NCBI GenBank assembly: GCA_050084515.1
Contig: CM114273.1
Coordinates: forward strand, 34,224,001 to 34,288,000
From: Blasia pusilla
Lineage: Eukaryota; Marchantiophyta; Marchantiopsida; Blasiales
DNA: 64,000 nucleotides
Direction of reading: 5' to 3'
Part shown: positions 22,750 through 34,532 of the stretch, in pieces
How the letters are laid out: every line of letters begins with the position of its first letter
How positions within the stretch are numbered: the stretch's first letter is position 1
Notes under the pieces: generated by a model
Database searches by the model: none
What the model saw: only the letters and a program-made list of their open reading frames with translations
What the model was told of the DNA's origin: nothing
Program-made: the position numbers and the translations under genes

Positions 22750-24200
22750 CCATTACCATACACATATCATGTCTACATTTAGGAGGAGGATCCTTCCAAA
22801 CCATATCATGATGTCATTTTAACAAAAGAACGTGTATGGAAATACCATACACACCCTCAAAATAGTGCACTCAATTATAACATCAAGTTGTTTGTTGCAA
22901 GTAGACAATGTCTCCTTGATAGAACCTCATTTTAGTTGATAGATATCCTACTCTCTCAATAGTCCCATACTTCAATGTATCCAAATATGGTACAATGTCT
23001 TTATTTTTTAGAACATGCTCTCGCACCCACTTCTTAATTTTCAAAGGTCAACATCTCTCTACTATAGTACTATCACAAGCTTGTATATCTCATTCTTGTC
23101 CATAGAGCATAAATTGTGGTGGAAATAATGTCAAAGATGCCCACCAACTAAAAGGTTAACCTATAGCAATCATAGTTAATGTAAGAAGTACTAATAAGAG
23201 CTCCCAATATCCTAGGTGAAACTCTTTTATAGGCTTTACTTGCACAAACCCCTATCTGCTGTTTGGAGAACTTCCTCAATCAAACCATCTACTTGAAGAT
23301 GATATCCTAGCATTCTACAATCGTGAATCGGCGGCTTTAGCACACAAGGTCTTAAAATCCCTACAAAATGCAACTCACTACCATAAATAATATAAGAATG
23401 TCTATGTTGTATCTTCATTCATTTTTTTTTAGTTATGCAACCAACTCTATCTACTTTGAAAAATGCTCAAAAACTACCAACATATATTGCCACTTCATGA
23501 AAGATAAATTTAAAGCAAAATCCTAAATGCATAGATCATTTGAATCCATCATTGATAATAGGTTCAACTATGTAATTAGAGGGTTTGAAGATGTTGGTAC
23601 TCAATCTATTCATTTTTTGCATATCACGATACCAATGTTATATCTAGAATGAGCAATATATCCACTTTATTCCAAAATGATCCAACTTCTCATAAGTAGG
23701 GTAAATCAAACCTACTTCCTATGAAGGATTAGGCACCACTCATATTCTATCATCTTACCATACTTATAAAGCATTTTCCCCCTCCCATATGTATTCCTAA
23801 GCTCCTTGTAGGATCTTTTCTTACACCTTGGAACCCAATGAGCCCTCTATATTTGCCAATGCGTAGAAATTCCAAGATGAGTCCATCTTTGTGAACATTT
23901 CAACCACATCTCTCCCCATGTGTTTATGGATCATGGCACTTCTCATTTGACGTCCTCATTGAAGTTGATACTACATGATCCTCGACGATTAACTTCAAGT
24001 ATATAACCTTCCATGGTTATTAACCATGGAAGTATGGAAGATTAGATTTATATCTAATCCATGTAACAACCATCCTCTCTTCACTCTCACTAACCCATCA
24101 AGCTGAAGTCGCCTCTCATTGACTTATGCTTGGGTGATGACTCAATCCATCTACACCTTGGTTGAGTATTCCAAGTCAATAGACAACTTCAAAATGTTAA
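22750..24200 (-). pseudogene. Ty3/gypsy pol remnant (integrase region)
   Basis: Nucleotide words here match the better-preserved minus-strand gypsy copy at 38.9-40.8 kb, for example GCAACCAACTCTAT at 23,427 and its counterpart near 39,315. On the minus strand, 23,520-23,430 reads a degenerate integrase-core segment (…VVFEHFSK, stop, IELVA), equivalent to the usual VMIDHFSKWIELVALP block. Stops occur every few codons, so the element is long dead. Sequence on both sides is too decayed to place LTRs. Confidence 0.55.
24008..24058. repeat. Two adjacent short palindromes
   Basis: CTTCCATGGTTA-T-TAACCATGGAAG (24008-24032, perfect 12-bp arms) is followed within 10 bp by GATTAGAT-TTAT-ATCTAATC (24039-24058). 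Confidence 0.85.
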
Positions 24201-25234
24201 TTATAATCTTGTAAAGAGCCCATATTACAAGTTTATCACAAGAAGAAAAGTATGCTTTTAATAACTAAAAAATATTGACTATGTTGGTTTAGTTTTCTTT
24301 TAATGACTCATTAAAAGATTAGGGGATGGGAAGGGAGGCTCATGAAAGGGGACAAGGTAAGAGTGGGTGATCACTTGAAGGGATTGGATATTTCATAGTT
24401 TTTGAAGTATTTCTTAAACAAATATTTTATCATATGATTTTATTTTCTCTTGTGGATTTCTTATTTCATTTCTTTCAAAAAGAATCATTAATGCTCATTT
24501 TCCTATGTAAGCACTTACATATTTTGGAAAAAAGAAATGATTACAAACATGAGTTTAGAAGTAAAAAATACTTACCAAGACTATTTGAGTGAGATTCTTA
24601 TTATCAATTTGGTAAAAAGATATTCCAAGAAGTAATTATATGTAGAATTACATTCATATTTTTTTAAAATCCATATATATAGATATATTAATCTTTGGAT
24701 TTAAGAATTTTGAATCCATATGCTTTGCCATCTAAATAAGCTATCACTTATTTTATAATAAAAATTATTCAATCATAAATATGGACTTTAATTAGAATCT
24801 ACCAAGTAGACAAAATATGGTTTTTATTAATGTATTAAAATGAGATTATGATTATTAACGTATGAGTGCACATAGTAGTGGTAACAAGCCTCTTTTTGGT
24901 GAAAGTCATTCATGTTTTGGTAGTAGATGGAGGAATAATGAACACATGGATCGAAGGCGGATGGATAGAGAGTGCAAGATTTTACAATGGGTGGAGGGTA
25001 GATGAAGGATGGAAAATGGATGGAGGGAGAGAGGATCCATGTAGAGAATATGGATGGATAGAGGACGGATAGATAGGAAATGAATAGATGGAGAAAAAAA
25101 ATAAAGGAGTGGATAGATGTTTTTTTGATATTTTATTAAACAAACTTAATAAAATAAAGTGATGAATCTCAACAAAATTATATTAAATTGTAATCAAGAT
25201 TGAGTACTAATGGTATTATCAATAAACTAAATCT
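24201..25234. other. No gene; GGAT-type minisatellite inside
   Basis: AT-rich, with a purine-rich stretch at about 24,940-25,120 made of degenerate GGATGGAT/GATGGAG words. The open frame 24,866-25,072 is a by-product of this repeat. Confidence 0.5.
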
Positions 25235-25241
25235 TCTAGTA

Positions 25242-25270
25242 CTACTAAGGTGCCCGTGCGATGCACGGGA
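25242..25270 (-). mobile_element. Helitron 3' end (minus strand)
   Basis: On the minus strand: CCCGTGC-ATC-GCACGGG, a perfect 7-bp hairpin (25263-25269 with 25253-25259), then CACCTTAGTAG followed by T. This matches the 3' termini at 41,287 (+) and 47,918 (-), which end CTTACTAG and CTTACTAC. The element body would lie to the right (25.24 to about 25.9 kb). I cannot find its 5' end. Confidence 0.6.
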
Positions 25271-25889
25271 AATAAAAAAATATTTGAAGAGCTATTGTAT
25301 AGCCAGTTAAGAAAAGAAATGAATGATGGTGTATATAAATTCAAATTTTTTTCTTGTTGTGCGTAATATGTAAAAAAATTTCTTGTTGCCCAGTTGTCAA
25401 ATGTCAAGCAAAGAGATGTTTGCAAATCAAGAAGGCACTCTCCCATAATAAAATAGATTAGCTATGCACGAAAGGTTATTCTTGATTTTATAAAATTACC
25501 CATATTATTGGGGATACTCACTAGTCCACCCTCTATTGCATATGTTGAATTAGAAAAAGATGTTATCATTGAGTTATATAGACATAACATCGATTTTTCA
25601 CTAACATTGTTCTCCCATTTCTTTCTATCCCAATTTTGATATTTTTGCTTGGAGCAATGTTCCTTCTTATGTATGTATTCAATGGTCATTAATACATTGA
25701 ATATATACCAATATTTATTACTGATATACATTGAATACATCAATACATTAAAATACACCAATATTGATTTTTGAAATCAATATCTGCACCAACTTCATCT
25801 AGAACTTGTCTCATCCATATAGAATACTTGTATCACCGCAAGGTTCCCGAAAACTTAGAACTAGGGTACATAAGAAGAGATTGATTTTC

Positions 25890-27035
25890 AATCATTAAAG
25901 GATGTCTTAATCAAAACCTCTATTTTGAAGTGGTATGATCCTAATCTACCTATGAAGTTGGCCACATATGCATTAGATACTACCATTGGAGGAGTATCAC
26001 AACAAGAATAGAAGGATGGATGGTATTCGATTGCACTCTTTTGCGCAAGTTGTTGCCAATCAATTGCAAGAAAAAATACCATATTACGGAGAGAGAACTT
26101 GTTATTGTATTGGAAACCAAACAATGTCATTGGAAACAACTACTTGGGCGATAAGGAGTTTATGGTGGAGATTTATTATAAGCCCTTGGTCTAATAAGAG
26201 TCCCAAAAGGGGCTCTCAAAATTCCAAATCCGATGGACAAAATGAAGAAAATAATTCACCATGAAAATTTTCTATGTCGGAGGAAAGAAGAAGTTGGTGG
26301 ACATCCTAACTCATATGCTACAGATAAAGAACATGTATGAAGTGTAGATTCAAATTGAATCTAGTTGGTGGAAGAAAATAACTAAAGCAACAATCAAGGA
26401 TGAAGAAATTATAGTTGTTGTTCAAACTAAGAAAACATTAGGCTCAAGGATAGATTTTCCATAAACGTAAAGTATGGATCCTACAAGATCCACACTAAGA
26501 CTTAATACGCACTAAATTATTTTCTAAGACCCACAACACAATTATTGCACGTCATATGAAAGCTAAAAAAAAACCTCCAAGGGATTACAACGGGCATACT
26601 ATTGGCCCAAAATTAGAGAAGATGTTGATGCATATGTAAGGAATTCTATCATTTGCCAAAAAATTAAGGCAAATAACACAAACAAGTAGGATTCTTACCA
26701 CCCATCCCAACATCTCAAAAGTGTTGGGAACAAGTCACCATGGATTTTTTTGTGAGCTATCGTGTACAATCACAAGATATGTCTCTATTGCAATCTTTTT
26801 GGATAGACTAAGCAACATGATACACCTTTGCACAACCAAGAAGACCATCATTGCACTAGAGTTAGCTTAGATCTTCATCAAGACAATCTTTATCCATTAT
26901 GGGTTTCCTAAATTTCTTTTCTTTGATAGAGAAACTCACTTCATGAGTATATTTTGGAAGGCTTTATCTGGATTTTTCCAAACTAAACTAGCCACGTCTA
27001 CAACTTATCATCTTGAACGTCAATCAAATTCTTTA
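25890..27035 (+). pseudogene. Ty3/gypsy pol fragment: RNase H and integrase
   Basis: In successive frames: a block around 25,905-25,990 equivalent to the end of the RT/RNase H junction (DVLIKTSILK, LDTTIGGVSQQE); RNase H at 26,010-26,190 with HWKQLLGDKEF…YYKPL; the integrase zinc-finger/core start at about 26,590-26,660 (YYWPKIREDVDAYV … CQKIKAN); and core fragments to 27,030 including WKALSGFF-x-TKLATSTTYH. This order is that of a Ty3/gypsy polyprotein. Many stops and frameshifts exclude function. The fragment ends abruptly where the repeat at 27,036 begins. Confidence 0.7.
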
Positions 27036-28013
27036 GTGTTGCGGAAGCAAACGTTCAGTAGGATACGCTCTCATCGCCGATCTGCACCCAAACACACTCA
27101 CCTTGATCTAGTCTGGGTCAATCGGCTTTCCAACCTACCGAGTTCTGAGCTCGATACCTTATCAATCTCAACCTCCCCTAATTCTTAGATTCCCAACACG
27201 AGCGTCCTTCAAGACTTGAGACAAACTTTTTATGGTTAGTCCAGATACCTAAAATGGTGACTACGCACCTAGTAGTCTCAACTATCCAATGGTCCTCGTA
27301 TGAGCCCCAAACTGAGACCCAACTAAATGAGTCACGGGCTGGAATCCAATAGAGACCTTCAAAATCCACTCTATTGGACTTGGTCTAGGTTTCGAATCAA
27401 AACTCCCAATCCATTCCATACCCCTTGAGTTGCCTCGCAACGCCCAAAAGAGGGATTCGAGTCCCAAACACCCTTGGAGACCTTCCCCCTTACTACTATT
27501 TTTGGGGATCCCTGCCCTCTCCCTACCTTTGGGGAAGAGACACTGGGCCCCTCTTTTTGGCCCTCAACTTTAACCTCATTCCTCGTACAATCATTTTTTC
27601 CAATATCACATCCTTTTTTGGTGCGTTCGCTAAGATCTTTAGTGAGTTGGAACCGGTTTCTCATAAGCTTTCCAACTCCATCTTTCTTGTCCCAAACATA
27701 TTTTGGGAATAAACTTTATGGTCAAAAATAGGATCAAAACCCCAAACGATAATTATGTTCCAAATCTGGTTCTCACCTCTTTGGCAACCAACTTCCCTAA
27801 ACTCGGCTCCTCTCAAGTCTTGGTTCATATTTGGTCACGATTTCCTTGTCTCAACCGGAAAAGCATGAAATGCTCAACCTTTCTCGTGTCTCATCTCTTG
27901 TGTCTTTTGTATCTCTTCCAAGAGATCACTCCAACGCGCAAACCATCCTAGCGTAAGGCCGCTAGAGTTCGGATGTTCCGCCTTGCGCTCGTTTGGTTAC
28001 GAGGGTCCTAACA
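27036..28013 (+). repeat. LTR-like repeat, copy 1
   Basis: About 980 bp, beginning TGTTGCGGAAGC and ending GGTCCTAACA. The homologous copy at 37.2-38.13 kb ends GGTCGCAACA, giving TGTTGCG/CGCAACA terminal complementarity typical of an LTR. Shared words include CTTGGAGACCTTCCCCCTTA and CTCTTTGGCAACCAACTTCC. It interrupts a gypsy integrase. Open frames inside are unsupported. Confidence 0.6.
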
Positions 28014-29804
28014 CTCAACCCTCTTTAGATTTTTATGCCCTCATCAACTCAAAACCTTATAATGTCAAGTCCTTTTGGGAAGCCAACTCCTTGACATCAA
28101 ATTGCGTTCTAATAGGCAACGCGCAATTCTTCATTTGGCTTAAGTCTTAAGTTGCCGCTTGCAACACTTAGCATCATTTAGCATCTTCTCCTGGATAAGC
28201 CTAGATTAATTCCTCAAAAATAACCTAATAACCTAAGACTTCTCTCGCTCACAACACGTAAATATCCCACATGTTTACAAGGAACACAAATCATACTACT
28301 TTTGGGTGCTCTCGTATTCAACTTAGGCGCATCACTAAGTTCACTCATGCTATCATGAGTAAGATGACTCCAAGCCCCAAGACAGATTGATCTGCTCCGC
28401 CGATACAACGGCAAGCCCATGTGGTAGTCACCCAACACTTGGTCATGTTCTAGGTTCTTATCCAAACACAAGCTCTCACCTTAAATACTCCTTATCTCTC
28501 CTCTTGACTTACATCCTAAGCGTATGAGGAACTACTCATTGCCATGCACTACCACATACAAATTGCAATTAATACACATATTGGATCTCCAAATCCATGC
28601 ATTCTTCTATTGCAACACTAGCTTGCTCTTGTTATAACGGCTTTTGACCCAAGCTTTCTATGGTCACAAGTCATGTCCCTAGGTACTATGAGTACTAACG
28701 CATGTGATTTTCTTGCATCTATTTGAAGTCTTGCAACACCTCTTGCGCGTGTTCCAAATCTACCTCTGCAATCCAAGTTGCATCTTTTGTATGGTAGCCC
28801 TTCCACTTGATCAAGTACTTGTACTTATTGGCTTTTCCTAAGGGTTTAAGAGAGGGAGAGATGGCTTTCTCAAGCCATAGTCCTCATGTTAAGCCTTAGG
28901 AGCACCTCTCTTGCTTGTATGTATAGGAATTAGGGTGCTAGCATCCGGATTTCCTCATAGCCGAGGGTAGATGTGGTTTGATATGCTGATATAGATCCAT
29001 GAGTGGAGTTTTTGGCTAGGTGAGCCATTTTTTACTCTGACTTTACATGAGAAAGATGGCTTAAGAAACCCATTTGATGTGCAAGTTGGCTTGGACAAAA
29101 CTAGGTAGCTAGACAAAAGTGCATAGTGGCAAAAGGAGTCGTAAATGGATAGAGCCGCAAGTCAGGTCGGGATGAGTAAGTCGATGGAGTAGGAGTTGGT
29201 GAAGGAAGGGATGCGGGCTCATAGGAAGCTGTGCTCACACATTAAATGGGATCAGGGTGGAGGGTCCAAGGGAGTCATTATGACTCCAAAGATGGAGGAA
29301 GCTCATGTGCAGGAGTTAAGGTAGTGCGGGACAAAACAAAAGAAACAAGGTTGTATGCAGCACTACGACAGCAGGAATGGGCAGTGGAGGGCCGCGAGAA
29401 GGCAGGCATAGAGGAAGGAGGATTTGGGGAGTTCGAGATGTTGGGCCAAGTGAGCCTTGAAGACGGGGGAGAATGCGTAGAGGGATACATGCCGAGCAGG
29501 GCAGTAGGTGCGGGTTTAGGTAATGGAGGTTGGGTGTGAACAAACAAAATTTGAGATGGAGCTTGGATGGTGGGGTTAGCTACTTTGGAAAAAGTTAGGT
29601 CAAAATGACTCAATTGCAGGCTAGGGAGGTCTCACTAGGGAGCCAGATGAGCTCTTAGTGTCACAAAAAGTGGGAGTGAGGGAGCAAGGTTGCATTTGGC
29701 AGTGAGCCCACAAGGAGTTAGTACGGAGCCAAGTTGGGCCCAAAGGAAGAGCAGTCAAAGCCCGCATAGTGACACGAGACGAGGTAACCCAAGAGGGAGT
29801 GTCT
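28014..29804. other. No gene; probable retroelement filler
   Basis: No recognisable protein. A segment near 28,830-28,950 (GAGAGGGAGAGATGGCTTTC) recurs inverted near 32,590-32,680. 29,150-29,650 is G-rich on the plus strand and supports overlapping long frames, which look like composition effects. Confidence 0.4.
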
Positions 29805-30345
29805 TGGTTGGGGTCTTGAGCGTCTCTTCCTCAAAGGTAGAAGGAGGGTGGGGATCTACAAAAGTACTAGTAAGGGGGAAAGTCTCCAAGGGTGCTTGAG
29901 ACTCAAACCCCACTTTGGGGTGCCATGGGGCAACTCAAGGGCATAGAATGGATCGAGAGTTTAGACATTGGGATTTAAAATATATATCAAGTCCGATAGA
30001 GTGGATTTTGGAGGTCTGTATTGGATTCCAACCAATGATTCATCCAGTTGGGTCTCAATTTGGCGCTCATACAAGGTCCATTAGGCATTTGGGACTAGGC
30101 GTGCAATCATCATTTTATGTATCTAGACTAACTAGAAATTTTGTCGTAAGTCTCGAAAGACTTGCGCATGTTGGAAAGCTAGGAATTAGGGAAGGTTGAA
30201 CTTGATGAGGTGCCGAGTTGAGAAATCCGAGGATTAGAAGGCTGATTGATCCAAACCAAACTAACATGAGTATGTTTGGGTGCAGATTGGCGATGAGAGC
30301 CTATCATACTGAAGATATGCTTCCCCAACACTAAAGATTGACGTT
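29805..30345 (-). repeat. LTR-like repeat, copy 2 (inverted, partial)
   Basis: The reverse complement of this segment aligns with about 27,020-27,560: AATCTGCACCCAAACA, GAGACCCAACT/GTTGGGTCTC, CCACTCTATTGGAC and CTTGGAGACTTTCCCCCTTA all recur in order. With copy 1 it makes an inverted pair around 28.0-29.8 kb. The shared flank CTTGAACGTCAATC at both outer ends shows the homology extends slightly beyond the repeat. Confidence 0.6.
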
Positions 30346-30510
30346 CAAGATTAGTAGGCGCATAGCACGTGGCTAATCCTTGTTAGGGAGAACTCAAGGT
30401 TGTAGGAGAAACTAGATGCTTGCGGGAAAACCCAAGGTAATAGTAAGACCTAGATGCTTGGGGACGGATGCAAGAAACTAGGAGGAGATCTAAGTAGAAG
30501 AGGATTCTAG

Positions 30511-31563
30511 ATGGCGACTGAGGGTGAAGAACCAAGGAAGCACCAAGTCAAGCAACAAAAATCAAGAGATGGACCGATGTGGGACCGAGAGCTAGAGGAA
30601 GAGACGGTAACTCTCGAGAGGCCGAGCTCCAATCCTGAGGATGTCCTAGATGTGAAACCTTCCATGGGGCGTGTGGCTCTAAACTCGAGTGACCGGGCGC
30701 TCTATGTGTAGATGATGCACTTGATGAAGTTGATGACCCGACATAGTAAGCGGATCGCTGAGCTTGAGTTGGATAGAGCTTCTAGTTCCGGCAAGAAGCT
30801 TTGTAGGATGAATTTTCCAACGCCATTCACGGGGAATCACGGGGAATCTTGGAAAGTGAACGAGTTTTTTGACAGAGTTGGAACTTTACTTCAAGGCGTA
30901 GAGGGCAGAGGAGTAGGACAAGGTGACAATGGTTGTCATGTTCCTAAAGGATAATGGACTCTAGTGGTGGTTGGCTTATTGCAAAGAATATCTAGGTCGT
31001 GGAACATCTGTGAGTTGGGAGGAGTTCAAGATGTTGATTGGCGACCGATTCACTCCGGAGTATCAAGAGTTCGGCATGGCGTAGAGTTCATGCAACTGCG
31101 GTAGAGTGGATCCCTTAACGCTTATGTGCAGGAGTTCATTGCAAAAATCAACTCATTTTTAAAGATAGATGAGTTTGCAAAGAAGGTAATCTTCTTTAGT
31201 GGACTTAAGCGAAGCGTAGAAAAGGCCCTCTTCAGGATGCTAGAGCTTCCAAAGACGTGCACGGAACTTTTGAAGTTTGCAAAGTAAATAGGGGAGGATG
31301 AGGTCCAAGGCCAAAGAGCCTTTGAGCAGAATTTTTTTTCGAAGATACAAAAAAACAATGGGACATGTAAGAGGGGCTAGAGTGGGGGTGAACGCGACCA
31401 AGAAGAGTCTTCCACCATGGCAGCAAAACGAGTGGTACCCAATGCAAAGCTGAATGAGGCTCAACAATCTAAGTTAGGGAACATCGAGGTGATTTGTTAC
31501 AATTATGGTGAGATTGGACTTATGGCTAACAGATATTTGAAGCTTGAGGTTAGTAATGGAGTA
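30511..31563 (+). pseudogene. Ty3/gypsy gag remnant
   Basis: Starts ATGGCG at 30,511. The frame runs through a TAG at 30,709 into a coiled segment and then PTPFTGNHGESWKVNEFFDR, the typical start of a plant gypsy gag (retrotrans_gag) domain. After a frameshift near 30,900 the domain continues with WEEFKMLIGDRFTPEYQEF, LNAYVQEFIAKINSF and LKRSVEKALFRMLELPKTC. A degenerate zinc knuckle, CYNYGEIGLMANRYLK, lies near 31,494-31,541; two of the CCHC ligands are changed. At least one nonsense and two frameshift changes make it non-functional. Protease/RT sequence downstream is not convincingly visible. Confidence 0.7.
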
Positions 31564-33235
31564 TGATTGCGTTTGCTATCAAGCAATCTTCGGTGGGAGG
31601 TCTGGAAACGTTTCTTCAATATACCAAGAGGACGCACATTGTTGGATGTGTATGAGATGGAGCAGAGGCAAAGACCATTGAGGTTGAGCATCTTTGTGAA
31701 AGGCAAATGATTGCAACTCAGATTGGTTTGTGAGGTTCCTATGAAGGAGTTAGTGAACTTCATCTTTCATAAGGAGGTAGATGAGTATGTGATCATCTAA
31801 GGGGATGATCCACTCATCTATTGGAAGTCACTAGAGGCATGCTTGATACTTGAAGGCTATGTTATTGAAACTTAAGGCAAACAGGCTATGTACGACTATA
31901 GAGAAGGGTTTGATTTGTTTCATCGAGTTAAAGAGATTTTTGTAGGAGCCTTTGTTGAAGCTATTAGAGTTTGCAAACCGTTTGAGGCGCCCACGGATCC
32001 TAGTGACTTGGAAATTGCACTAATGTCGGAGCAAGAAGGAAGATATGTAGCATAAAAACACAAGATGCTTAGCTACTGAGTCCGGATGGACTTTTTGTGA
32101 GTACAAGAAATTTTGTAGTGGTTAAGGGCTAAGTATAGCACAATACGATTACAACTTGTCTAAAAATTCTACAACTAGGGAATGTCCTTTTCTTTTGGCC
32201 CATGGACATGAGCCAGAAGGACCTCTAGACTAGGCTCTTTTGGATACTACATCGGCACATACCGACAAGAAATGACACAAGGTTTGTTAGTGGAGATGCA
32301 AGAACGAGAGGAGCATGCAAGAAGAAGTTTTCGTGTGCATACACATCGCTACACAACCCACATCGCTAGTCACATCTACATACTACACAACACCAAACTT
32401 CCCAACACACGGGTCAATGCACTCATAAATGGAATACACTCACACATATAAATCAACACCCCACAAAAAAATAAGAGTAAATATAGTTCACCTGGCCTAA
32501 AATCCCACTTATGAATGTACCTCAGCATATCGAGCCACATCCACTCTCTACTATGAGGTAATGCAAACGCTAGCATCCTAGTTCCTACACACACAAGTAA
32601 TATAAGAGAGGTGCTGCTAAGGCTCAACATGAGAAAGATGGCTCGAGAAAGCCATCTTTCCCTCTCTTATACCCTTGGGAAGAGCCAAAAGCCTCTTCCC
32701 CCAAAATAATCATCCCAACGGTAACCTGCGTGCATAGGTCATCGGTTGACCATTGAGTCGGCCAACGAGTCACCTAATTGACTAAGACCAAACTAGGAAA
32801 ATCTCCATAAATGATGTTCGTGATGCAACAGACCTATCGCCAATCTCATCGGAGATCTCAAGACAAAGCTACATCCAAAGAGCCCGATGACCCTCTATGT
32901 CATTGACACAATATAGAACTCTACCAATGTCTAACTAGGATGTGACAACTGCGTGCGCATACACATCGCTACACAACCCACATCGTTGGTCACATCTACA
33001 CAACACACAACACTGATCTTCCCGATACACAGGTCGATCTCCTCATAAACAGAATACACTCACACATATACATCGAGATCCCACAACCACACCCCTAGGT
33101 AGCAATTCAGTCCCCCTAACTCCAAATAGCACACATATATCTACGAGACATGATCTACTATTCTATATACATCTCGCACCATCAATGGCATCATCCCCGC
33201 CACACTACAAATATCCGCCCTGTTGATCCCTCAAA
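31564..33235 (-). repeat. LTR-like sequence in two tandem, inverted copies
   Basis: Segments starting near 32,331 and 32,948 (GCATACACATCGCTACACAACCCACATCG type, then CACTCACACATATA) are direct repeats about 617 bp apart. Their reverse complements match the LTR at 36.43-37.19 kb (GCGATGTGTATGCGCAC). 31,564-32,300 carries weak gag/pol-like words only. Confidence 0.5.
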
Positions 33236-33290
33236 AGAGAGGCGCGGTAAGAGGAGAGGAAGAGAGGAAGAGAGGAGAGAAGGAGGAAAC
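33236..33290 (+). repeat. GA-rich tract, left
   Basis: Imperfect GAGAGGAAGAGAGG repeats. A similar tract lies at 34,387-34,425; the two bracket about 1.1 kb including the open frame at 33.8-34.4 kb. Confidence 0.6.
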
Positions 33291-33800
33291 TACCTTCAAC
33301 CCAAAGAGATACTTTTTTTTAAGAGAGTTTCTTGTGATTTGAAGAGAGTTTCTGTTGGGTTGAAGAGAGGAAATTTTTTGTGTGAATTTTTTTGCACTTT
33401 TCTTCTCAGTGCTTAGGCACTCCCACAAATTTTTTTCCTCTTCCATATTTTGACAACCCGTCTGAATCCGACGGGTTGCAATTTGCACAAAATTTTAAAA
33501 ATTGAAAAATCATTGGAATCATAAATGTGGAACAAATCACTTTTTCCATCCAAGGTCTGGAAAGAATCTATCATTTTCCCTTAGCTGAATAGAGTTCAAG
33601 CTCAAAGTGAAGGGTCTCGCAAATGAAAGTACAATCTAAGACCTCATTTTGCATCCTCAAAGTAGTTTGTTTAAAATACTTCGCACTTCTTTGAGGGACA
33701 AAATTGGTTGGTGGATTCCTACTCTTACCTTTGACTCTCTTAAAACTACAAGAAACACATAGTACATGTGCTTACAAGGAAATACCTTTTCCTACTTGTC

Positions 33801-34373
33801 TCATTGGACAAAGTCATCACAGGAATATATGGGAAAGCAACAGATGTGCACCACATACACCCTTGTGAAACTTGAGTTTACAGTGTTGTTCCTGACCCAA
33901 TACATCCTTCCTATTCCATTGCCACTGTGGACATCTTTTGTGGCGATGATCTCCATTTTTGCCTCTTGAGGTGATGCAATTCGCTTTGCTCTCTCCACCG
34001 TTAGCCTACACATTCTGTTTCTCTTCACCCCATTTCTAGACTCAAACAGAGAAAGTGGATTGAGATCATCCACCTTCTCCGAGTACATCTTGAAATCAAT
34101 CTTGGGTTGAATACAAAATATGAAGGTCTCTGTAATGCGAACCTGCTCCGAACTTCCTCCGTCTACGAGTCTGAAACCGACACTTGTAAGATTGTCCACT
34201 TCATCTTGAGTGCAATTCGTACCTACAAAAATGGGCCAAATCGTGGGGGTATTCCCTGGAGCTCCAATGGCAGCCGGATAAGACTTTCGGAAAGCAGAGG
34301 ATTCATTTGGGAAAAGGTACTTCAATTGATCCCCGGTACGATCAAAGGTTTTGAGTCCCCAAAATCCAAGCAA
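33801..34373 (-). CDS. Unrecognised 190-aa open reading frame
   Basis: One of the longest uninterrupted frames in the window (190 aa from MLGFWGLKTFD…). I do not recognise a family. There is no clear signal peptide, transmembrane helix or repeated motif. The composition is protein-like, with Asn-Cys-Thr and Asn-Asn-Thr sites (possible glycosylation sequons) and a basic central part (RNGVKRNRMCRLTVERAKR). It is bracketed by two similar GA-rich tracts, so it may be an exon-like fragment carried in a retroelement. An antisense frame (34,107-34,532) overlaps it. Without homology I cannot say whether it is real. Confidence 0.2.
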   Translation of the reverse strand: MLGFWGLKTFDRTGDQLKYLFPNESSAFRKSYPAAIGAPGNTPTIWPIFVGTNCTQDEVDNLTSVGFRLVDGGSSEQVRITETFIFCIQPKIDFKMYSEKVDDLNPLSLFESRNGVKRNRMCRLTVERAKRIASPQEAKMEIIATKDVHSGNGIGRMYWVRNNTVNSSFTRVYVVHICCFPIYSCDDFVQ

Positions 34374-34386
34374 GGGCTGGTATTCT

Positions 34387-34425
34387 GGCAGGAGAGAGGA
34401 AGAGAGGAGAGGAAGAGAGGAGAGT
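34387..34425 (+). repeat. GA-rich tract, right
   Basis: GGAGAGAGGAAGAGAGGAGAGG-type repeat, similar to the tract at 33,236-33,290. Confidence 0.6.
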
Positions 34426-34532
34426 CTCTCTTAAAAAAAAAAGGCCACATCCGCCTCCTCTCTTCAAAACTTTTTGACATATTTGAAATTTTTGTTTGCT
34501 TTCAAATTCATGAAATCTTTAAAAGAGAGTAG

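Noticed and set aside
24866-25072. Trp/Gly/Asp-rich 68-aa frame
   Set aside because: Product of the GGATGGAT-type minisatellite.
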